Source: Casuarina equisetifolia
Taxonomy: Eukaryota > Streptophyta > Magnoliopsida > Fagales > Casuarinaceae
Assembly: GCA_028551475.1 (NCBI GenBank)
Contig: CM052355.1
Location: 29,291,580 to 29,355,579 of the forward strand
Length of the DNA: 64,000 nucleotides
Reading direction: 5' to 3'
Shown here in pieces: positions 48,022-57,603 of the stretch (positions are counted from its first letter, which is position 1; each line of letters opens with the position of its first letter). The notes under the pieces are model-generated. The model was not told where the DNA came from and did not search any database. It was given only the letters and a program-made list of their open reading frames with translations. The position numbers and the translations under genes were made by a program.

Positions 48022-49588
48022 GCAACATGTGGAGGATAGTTTGGCTGAAAACTATAAAGCAAGCGCTTCTTGGGAGGCAACCCAAGCATTCTTATTCATC
48101 TTTTCATTGAAAGTTTTGTCACCACCATCTCCTCAAAGCTTTATGTGGATCTAACCTACAATCAAGGGAGTTTTCTCATTCCTAATTCTTCTTTATTATT
48201 GCTTTCTTTTGTTTTTGCATTGAGGACAATGCTTCATTCAAGTTTGGGGGTAGGGAAAGAACCTTTATGCTAAATTTGATTGAAAATTTTTTTTTATGTC
48301 ATGATTACATCCCATGTTGTGAATTCTTGGTGATTCTTTAGAAGATATAGATTTTATTCAAACCTACAATTGTGGTGTGAATTAAGTGTGATTTTGATTA
48401 TATTGATCCACCTATTAAGCACTAAAAGTCCTTCATTTTTGAAATTGTGTGTATCTCTAGAGAACATTCATGTGAAGTATGTGATTTTCTTAGATCTCAC
48501 CTGAATCTTAGAATTTGTTTGATTTTCTCTTAAGGCGAAATCCTAAGCTACATCTAATTGAGAAAATGATTTAGGCCATTCTTTGGATCGTTTGAGCCTT
48601 TCAAGCCAACCTTATTTATTTATCACCAGTCACCCCGCTGAGCCTTGATTCTTATCCATTTTTTTTAATGACACCCACATATATATAGCCATAAGCCTTG
48701 AACAACTTATCTTATCGTCCCACGCCCATGAACATGTTGACTTGTAGGATGAAAGTTTGTTTGAGATGAATAAAGGTTGAAAGGAAGATGGAGCATGGGA
48801 AGAAGAAATTGATTACAATGATTAAGTGGGCATAGTATTCCATTTTTGCAAAAAAAAAAAAAGAATAGAAAAGAAAGGAAGTACAACATTTGCCCAAGAA
48901 TAGAATCCTCTTATCATTCCTTATCATATTTATGTCATTCAATGTTTTGAGTTAAAGCCATTAAGCATAGTAATTGAAATGATTGGCAAGATAAGAGTAT
49001 AGTGACTACATGTCTAGTACTTTTACTTGTTTTATTGATGCAACCATGATTGTGGCTTTATGAGTGTTAGAATCCAAGTGAAATCAAGCATTTTTAGATG
49101 GAAAAGAATGAGAAAAGTGATGGTAGAAAGTGACAAGAGTTTTTGATGAGATCCTAGAAAGTAATGTGTTCATGGGTGAATTAAGCCTAAATGACTTTCA
49201 TCTTACCCCTAGCCCAGCCTTACATTACAAGCTTATAAAAGTCCTATTGATTTTTGATTAGATGATTGGCTTACATTAGTGGAGAGAGGAATGAAAAGCA
49301 AACATATGAGGTTTGGTTAAAGATTTTAAGAGATTGTATATTAATGTGAATCTATTTGGAGTGCATATAGTTGAAAAGATAAGGACTCACACACACACGC
49401 GCGGTCAACATAGTTAAGAGTCTATCTTATCTTATGAAACAATTGTGGTGTTTGGATGAAAGCTATATTTTTCTTTGAATTGTTAAGTTGAGTAATTATG
49501 GGAGAATATCATGAAGGGGTTTTATCTAAAACATATATTGTTTATTGCTTTTGCTAGAAGACTAGCAAAATGTTAAGTTTGAGGGTTT
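48022..49588. other. Non-coding region of the element, pol absent
   Basis: Immediately after gag comes GCGCTTCTTGGGAGGCAACCCAA-type sequence (about 48063-48085), which in my memory of Athila/Tat elements normally follows the end of pol. ATTGAGGACAATGC with AAGTTTGGGGGTAGGG follows near 48220-48256. The rest is AT-rich, without long frames. A (CA)n/(CG)n tract lies near 49388-49403. No pol remnants are visible. Confidence 0.7.
49574..49588 (+). other. Polypurine tract
   Basis: TAAGTTTGAGGGTTT directly abuts the 3' LTR. A similar but more purine-rich copy (AAGTTTGGGGGTAGGG) lies 1.3 kb upstream. It is only partly purine, so the plus-strand priming site is assigned mainly by position. Confidence 0.5.
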
Positions 49589-50877
49589 TGATAACTCTAT
49601 TTTTATAGAGTTATTTTATTTATTTTTTAGGCAATAAATAATACAATGCTTATGAGAAAATATTTGAACTCCTCTTATTTATTTAAATTTGTCTTGTTTT
49701 TGTAGCACAAGGAGGCAAGGAGAAAAGGAATAAACATGGAGAACCTGATGCTTATTGTGTGGCAAAATTGTAATATCAAGATCAAGAGAGTCAAGATAGG
49801 CTTGGGCTTTGGATAATTGTTATTAGATTTTCTATTGTTATTGGATTTTCTATTTAAATAGAAAACCCAGTCATGTTAGGAATTCAAGTCTTAATTAATT
49901 TAGGAGTTCAAAACCCAATTATTTTAGGTCTCTAAAACCCAATTGTTTTAGGTCTCTAAAACCCAATTCTACTAGGATAGGAGATAGGTCTAAACCTAAA
50001 CCCTATTTAAGAGAAGAGAAGAGGCAAAAGAAGGGAGGAGGAAATTGAGCACAACTCAAGAAAGAAGTCAAGAATTCAAGGTTTTCTTGAAGAGAAGATA
50101 AAAAGGGTGACAGACTTCTTGTTCTTGGATTCAAGATGCCTTCTTTATTTCTTATTACCATTCTTCCTCATTATTTCTTTATGTTTTAGTTTATTTTTGT
50201 TAGAGCTACGATGTAACCTAATTATAATGGTATGAATCTTATGATTATTATGTTTTGCAAGATATTTTATTTATGTGAAGTTACATATTACGGAGTTTAA
50301 TGCTTTTAGGTGATTAGCTACCACTTAGGTGACTTGATTTGCATGTTAAAGACCGACAGGAAATAGCATGCAGTTGCTTCTTGTAATATGTAATCATAAA
50401 TTAAATATGAATAGACATATACCATATTGTTTGTGTGGCTTTTGGTGTAAACTGGGAATATTCATAGATCCTAATGCATTTGGTTTGTTTCAATTCACAT
50501 ATTTTCAATTCACATATAGAGATATAGTGAATTAATGAACTACGTAGGTTTGCTATACCTAGACATAGGATAGTAAATAAATTAGGAAATTCCGCCATCA
50601 CATAGATATTGTCTCTCTTGCAAGCATAAATAATCAATATTAGTACCTAGTAATTATGGTGAAATCATATGCTCTAACATATTTCTTTTATTAAGTTTTC
50701 TTAGACTTAGTTAGTTAATCTATCATCCATTAATTTGGTTTGTTAGATAAATTCTAGGAGTTATTCACCGTTAGTAATTAGTTGGTCTAGTAATCACCAA
50801 TCTCTGTGGGACGATATCTTTCTTATCATTATATTACTTGTTCGACATGTTCACTTGCATTTAGATTTCATCGAACA
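49589..50877 (+). repeat. 3' LTR
   Basis: This 1289-bp LTR matches the 5' LTR with about a dozen substitutions by eye. It is 15 bp longer because ATTTTCAATTCACAT is tandemly duplicated near 50488-50515. It ends CATCGAACA before the target duplication GCAAT. Confidence 0.92.
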
Positions 50878-50882
50878 GCAAT

Positions 50883-53197
50883 CTTCATAATTGATAAATT
50901 AGGTTATGGTAACTATAGGCCCCCTTAGGGTTAAGTGTATGTGCTGCCCAATTTATTTCAAGTTTTTTTTTTGTGAGATAGTTTAATATGTAAGTGTTTT
51001 GTCATTTCTTAAAGGTTAAGCTTATACCTTACCCTTTGTACTTAATTGAGGTATGTTTATTATATTTAGTATTATGGTTATTAATAAAATTTGTTAACAT
51101 ATTGTTCTTATTTATTTATTTATTTTTTTTGAAGAAATGGATATGTATGGTATATTTATTACTCCATTTACTCTTTTTCTTTTTCTTTTTCTTTTTTCTT
51201 TTCCTTTTCATGATGTGTGCCTTCCTTTTTTTCTTTTTTCTTTTTCCTTAACTAAATATGGTATTGTTAAGATATGCTATGTCAAATGCAAGGTGAAATA
51301 TATATAAACAATAGAATAAAAAAGTAGAATTAACAAGTATAGTTAGTGATTTACATACACATATCTAATAACCATTAAAGTGGCACCAACCATTTATTTA
51401 AATTTGGCATAGGGCAAGAAGCAATCCAACAAAGGTTGGAAATTTGATTTCCTATGAACCTAGTTGGCAACAAAGCATGCATCTTCAAATTTAGGCCCTG
51501 ATGATTCACTTTATTTAGATACTTATAAAGATATCCTTGTTCTTCTAAATGTAGCAAATCAAGCTCTTAGATAATAGGTACTTAGTCTAGTGTTGTATAT
51601 ACTTTTTTTTTTTGGATGAATATGTGAGTTTATGCATTAAAAAATAAGATAGTATAAAAGTTTAAGGACATACTCCAACATTATGATTTATCTAAGAGAA
51701 AATTAAATTTGAAATCCTCAAATTACGACAAAATAAAATATTCATGTAAGAGAGTTTAATGGTTCCTAAATAGATATTGTATATACTTTGTACTTATGAT
51801 TACTCCATTTTTTCTTTAGTGTTATGCTTTAATTTCCTTCTAGTTTATGCATTATGTTTTTTGATTGAATGAATTATTGTAGATGCCTCTTGGTTTTTAA
51901 TTAGGATAGTTTGACTCGATCTATCTTAACTCTTCTACTTTTATAAATGTTTAGGAAGTTTGAGTGATTGATGATTGCTAAAATACTTTTGTTCTCTTGG
52001 AGTGTTAGCTTGTAATAAGGAAATGACCAATACTAACAAGACTAAATTGCATAGCAATTGGATGGAAGATTAATGTGATAAATTGCACTTAGAATATATC
52101 GTCCATGCCTATCCACTAACGCAAAAGGAGTTCCACTAGAATCTAAATATTTTTTTAATTTCACTGTTTCTTTCTTATGGTTGATATTGCTTATTGTTGC
52201 GTTTTAGGAAATAGGCTAATTTGGAGGGAAAAATTAAGCAAGGGGTAGAAGTGGGTTCTCCTTTAGTTTTTGGTCCTATGTGAAATGGATGAAGATGAAG
52301 GCAAAAAAGCTTGTCTTAGCAATGAGGAAGTTTAATACAAATTTTGTAGTATGTTCTATGCTTGGTTTGATGTTTTGATTCTTAAGGATCATCTTGTATT
52401 TATGTGGGCACGCACTTGCTTCTATATGTCTATTATAGTGTATTTCATAAGGGCAAATATCAATCTAAATTTTGGTAAACATGCTTGATGATTATCTTTG
52501 TGCCTTCATCATAGAGACTATCAACTAAATGTTTATAAATCTACTCCAAATAAATCATCTCATGTAATGAGAGGTTTCTTAACCACACTTTATAGTACAA
52601 TGGTCTTTAGCTGTCAGTCCTTTCCTTTGATTATGTTTTGCTCACAATGTTATGAAGAGTTACTAAATTATAAGGCTTTGGCTATCATGCTGCAAGTGCA
52701 GCAACATCTTTCGCATGCCTTTTCTTCACGAACTCTGATTTGGTTTTGGTTCCATGTTTTCTTGGGTTTGAGAAGGATGGATTTTGATGAGTTCTGCTGA
52801 TTCAGCTGAGCATAAATTGCATAGGGAAAAGTTTTGATAGTGAGTCTTTTTTATCTTGGTCATAAAACTAACTTTGGTCGTTTTTACTGTGCTATTATCT
52901 ATAGCTCAAATTTCTGGTTGGGAATTCAAGAACACTAATCTGTTTTCCCCAAGTAGATAGAGAAAGATATATTTTAATTATCTTTCCAAAATTACCTCAT
53001 TGTTTAGAGTCAAAAGATTATTTGACTTAGAGTGTTTGCCTTCCTGTTTCCCTTCATGAGGCTTTATTTTTCTTTGCAAAAAAAAAAGGGCACTCTCTAG
53101 TACATTTATAGGTCTTTCTCTTGAAAAAAAGAGAGAGATTAAATGATCTTATCTTGGTTTATAGAAAATGGAACTATATTGTCGTTATGTACAAGAT
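50883..53197. repeat. RLP 3' spacer displaced by the retroelement
   Basis: There is no gene. This was the DNA directly behind the RLP at 41783 before the element inserted. It matches 60606-62940 closely from TTCATAATTGATAAATTAGG onward, including a CTTTTT-rich pyrimidine tract (51171-51250), an F-box end relic (about 51420-51570) and a diverged GATGAAGATGAAGGC block near 52288. It breaks off near 53197 and continues as RLP 5' flank. Confidence 0.75.
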
Positions 53198-56100
53198 TAA
53201 GAAAACATCTTAATCTCTCCAACCACGTATTTGAATTGGAGGCATCACATCGGACAAGAGTGATCATTATGCCTAATATGAGATTCCAAGTGCTGATGAG
53301 AAAGACTAAGACTATTTAATCTTTGGGTGTCTATTGTCAATTCAATATTCTTCATATTTTGACCTAATCAATCAATGACCTAACTTCAAAACTATAGTAA
53401 AAAAATAGTAATCAAATGAGAAATACAAGAAAAAGTAAGAAATGCACAAGTTTTAGCTTTTAATCAGTTTGATTGTATAAAGAAGGCAATATCTAGCGTT
53501 GCTGATGCCTATTTGATTGTAAAAATTTAAGTGGATTTGTTTTTGGATTTAAAAGAGAAAAAATGGTGCTATATAGGATTGAGCTAGAATTGAAATATGT
53601 TACAATAAAGTTAATTCCTAATTTTTTTAATGTGCTTCTAATACTAAATGGGAAGTATTGATAGGAAAATTAGTCTCAAAAAAATCAAAGCACGTCCAGA
53701 ACTACATAAAAAAAAAAACATAAATGTTATCAACAAAAAGAACAAGTGGAAAAATATTCATGTTTTTTAACAAAAATTTTGAACTACAAACATAAGAATC
53801 AACATAAGTGAATAATCAAACATTGGTTCTTTTATGTTCTTAAATATTTATTTCAAGCCTTTGTCTTGATAGTTTATTTCTTGAAAAGATTTATGACATC
53901 TCTAAATTATCTCAAGATATAGATGTCACATCACAAATTGCCTTCATATTGAGATAAACTTCCTATCTTTATCATTTCTTGAGTTCATGGAATTGCACCT
54001 TAGATTTTTGAAACTAACTTAATGGACCAAACTTGTTGGCAAATTAAGACTCATGACAATTATTATTATTATTATTATTTTTCATGACAATTATAGCTAG
54101 ACTCATAACAAGCATGTATTCTCATCTATAAAAAGCCAATTTTAAAGCCTATATTCTCAGCTATAAAAAGCCAATTTTAAGAAAAGATAATCTAGTGAGA
54201 AAGGACATAGAAATTGAAGTAGTTTGGGCAAGATGATGTCTTTCAAAGATTTGAATTGCATGTATAGTCTCTTGCAGCATTTAATTGCAGGTTAGTTGTT
54301 TACTTGGTTCTTATTATTGTTGAAAATTCACAAAATAAAATCTAAAATGAATTTCACTTCTAATATCCCTTCCAATATTGAACGTCCCTCAAAACAATAG
54401 AAAAGGAGATTGGACATGCAATTGGGCAAAAAGGGAGAGATTGAAAATTTGATTTTAATAAAAAAAGGCTTCCGTCAAAAACCCAAGGACGACAAAAGAA
54501 GTCGTCTTTGATCTCTACAACTACCCATTTAAATTGGGACATCGTATCGGATAAGAATAGCCATTACATCTGACCTAAGATCCCAAGTCCCACGTGAATG
54601 ATTTAAATTCATGCAACTTGCGGCTTCAACATCATTAGTCTATATCACAAGCTATGTGCACTTCGACTCTATATCACGAACCTTTAGCTTTAGATCCTAC
54701 TGTGGGACGCAAATGACTTGACTTCATGCACTTGCAGCTTCAATATCATGAGTATTAAGTTGGTGATAGAGTAAAAGGAAAAATTGACAATCTAGACTTC
54801 AATAAAGAAGACTTACATTTGAAACCCAAGAACACGCAAGAAATCGTCTTAATCTCTCCAACCACATATTTGAATTGGAGGCATCACATTGGACAAGATT
54901 GACCATTATGTCTACTCTAAGATTCCAACCTACTTACGGGAAAGGCTAAGACTATTCAGTCTTTAGGTCTCTACTGTCAATTCAATAGTTTTATATTTTG
55001 ACCCAATCAATCAACAACTTAACTTCGAAATTGCAGTAAAATTATGGTAATCGAATAAGAAATAAGAAAAAGAAGGAAATGTACAAGTTTTAGATTTTAT
55101 TCCGTTTGACCATATAAAGAAGGTAGTATCTTGCATCACTAATGCCTATTTGATTGTACAACAGAAGCATTCACATCGATAGGTTCTTAATGCAAAGCCA
55201 ACTCAAAATAGTCAAAAACCAGATTTGTTATGAACATACATGTGTAGGAGATCGTGTAAGGAGGCTCTCAAGAAATTCCATGTGAAACACCAATTTTTTT
55301 TATTTTTTTGAAAGAAAGTGAAAAAATGTGTAAAATAATTAACCAAAAGTTGACATTGTTGTACAAAGTGAGAACATGAATGTCGCTCACCTGAAATAAT
55401 GAGTTCTCATGTTATATTAGTTAGAGTAATATTGTGTTATTTGCACTTGGATGTCCAAAAGAACAAAAAGTGTTAAGCTGGTATCGGAGAAAAAGGGAGA
55501 AACTAACAATTTAGACTTCAATAAAGATGGTTTCCATGTGAAACCCAAGAACAGATAAGAAATCGCCTTAATCTCTCCAACCACACATTTGAATTGGAGG
55601 CATCACATTGAACAAGAGTAGCCATGACTAGAAAGGTTAAGACTATTCACTCTTTGGGTCTCTTTTGTCAATTCAATAGCTTTCATGTCTTGACCCAATC
55701 AATCAATAACTTAACTTCGAACTTGTAGTAAAATGATGGTAATCCAACGAGGAATATAAGAACAAGAAGGAAATGTACAAGTTTTAGATTTTAACCCATT
55801 TAATTTAATAAAGAAGGTAATGTCTAGCATTCCTAATGAATAGTTTATTTTATAATCGAAGCACTCACATTGATATGTTTTTAGCACAAAGCCAAAACAA
55901 AATAGTCAAAAATCAGATTTGCTATGGACATACATGTGCAGGAGATTGTGGCGGGAGGCACTGAAGAAATTCCATGTGAAACACCAATATTTTTTCTAAA
56001 AGAAAGTGTAAAAGTGCATAAAATAACTAACCAAAAGTTGACGTTGTAGTACAAAGTGAGAATATGAATGATCCTTCCTAACAGTAATGAGGTCTCATGT

Positions 56101-57017
56101 TATATTAATTAGAGTAACATTGAAATGATTGATTATGGAGGTTGTCGTACTTGCACTTGGATGTTCAACAGAACGAAAAGTTTCCCCCTTCATGTTTAAA
56201 GAAACATGGTCAGGAACGTCCAATGCCCATGATTTGTTCGTTAAAGTTGGAAGCTTATTATTAGCTAGGGGTTGCACTCGGTTTTTCTTAAAGCTAGTTT
56301 CCATTTCTAGGCTTGTCTAATTTCTCTACTGATTTAATCTGTATATTTTGACAGAAAATGACATCAAACATAAGCATATATTCTGCTAATGGATGTACGA
56401 GAGGGTCTTTTTGGGTTGTCTTTCGGGATGGCATGAAGGTGAGGCCAAGATTGACACAGCACCGGGGAGGTTCCCTCTGATTTTTTCGGAATGTTCTACG
56501 GTTGCCTTGATATGCTTAAAGATTATCTTAGATAATGATTTGTGTGAGCAGATACTGTTTGCCTTAAATTAAAGTAATGCATACCGTGTCACGGTACCTA
56601 AGAAAAATAGAGTATGAAGTTACCATATTTTGATGTGATCTTTTGTTTAACAAGAATCACCTCATGTGGTGAAAGTGATTGTATGAATGTATATGAAAGT
56701 TCAATTCATAAGTTGTTCTAGGTCTTTCTGATGTTACTCATTTGTTTTTTATAATAGGTTAGAAAATGAGTCCTTCGGTATGTTTCCCTTCTACAATTTC
56801 TGAAAATCGGAAACTAAACATAGGAACGGGAACTTTGATAATAAAAAATAAAATAAAATTAGATGGAATATGGAAGAAGGAAGATGGAACAGAAACAGAT
56901 TAGAAACAGATTCAGCATCACGCTCCAACGTTAGAGAGAAAATTGGGGAGAAAAAAAAAACAGAAATTAGACGTCCTTTTCATCTGATCGATATTTTATT
57001 ACGATTTTCCAATGAAA
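53198..57017. repeat. RLP 5' distal flank, second copy
   Basis: There is no intact gene. It holds three copies (near 53210, 54845 and 55565) of a unit with TTTGAATTGGAGGCATCACA followed by CAATTCAATA, each 0.7-1.6 kb apart, plus segments shared with 36430-39420. An (ATT)n tract lies at about 54059-54079. The GATGGCATGAAGGTGAGGCC block is near 56430. Confidence 0.6.
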
Positions 57018-57603
57018 TGTTAGTTATTTATGAGAGGATAAAAGTGGAGAGATAAACCGAGGTGCTGCTGCAGTGTGTAAACGATAGTAGAGAGAGAAAT
57101 TAGGAAGGAAAAAAAACATCCTAGAAACGTCAGCCATTAATACCGGTTCCCTTTTTCCTAGAACTTGAGTAAAGGCCGTCTTGGTTGTTGAAATAACTTT
57201 TCTAAGTCAAGGTCAGTCAATCCCAGTGCAGCGCCCAGCGGCAATTAAGGGGCGGCATGTCTAGTTTTTCCAATCTCCTACCCAAAAGAACTGACTCATG
57301 CAATCCGTATTTGAAATTTGAGGCAGGTAGTTTCACTTCTTTCTAAAAGATGGAGGCTACTTCGGTGAAAGTCCTCATAAAAGGTTTTATGACCATTAGC
57401 AGAAAAACTTTTGGCGTATTTGATTCAAGCAGGCGGCTTGACATCATCTGAGTATCACTGCAATTACCAAAAGATCCTTCGCACAAGCAACGACTTAACT
57501 TCTGTGCTGTCCACCAAGCACTCTTGGTACATTATAAATTAAGCTGCTGATACTTTCACTTCCATCATATTGAGATCACCAAACAAACAAAAGTGATAAC
57601 ATT
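57018..57603 (+). promoter_or_regulatory. RLP promoter and 5' leader
   Basis: It matches 41258-41782 along its length. TATAAAT lies at 57533-57539, about 70 bp before the ATG, and the leader ends CAAAAGTGATAACATT. Compared with the 41.8-kb copy it has extra sequence near 57350-57420. Regulatory motifs beyond the TATA element cannot be assigned from sequence alone. Confidence 0.55.

Larger units (their letters stand above)
44801..50882 (+). mobile_element. Gag-only (TR-GAG-like) Ty3/gypsy Athila-derived LTR retrotransposon with target duplication
   Basis: The element itself is 44806-50877 (6072 bp), flanked by the direct repeat GCAAT at 44801-44805 and 50878-50882. It has two long LTRs (TG...CA), a tRNA-Asp-type primer site, one gag ORF and a polypurine tract, in that order on the + strand. 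No protease, reverse transcriptase, RNase H or integrase is present in the 1.57 kb between gag and the 3' LTR. The gag is of Athila type by its motifs. By eye the LTRs differ at about a dozen sites plus one 15-bp indel, so the insertion is fairly recent. It must have moved with enzymes from an autonomous relative. Confidence 0.92.

Noticed and set aside
51171..51250. CTTTTT-rich tract as promoter or origin element
   Set aside because: It is a low-complexity tract repeated at 60915-60990 as part of the duplicated spacer, with no gene start nearby.
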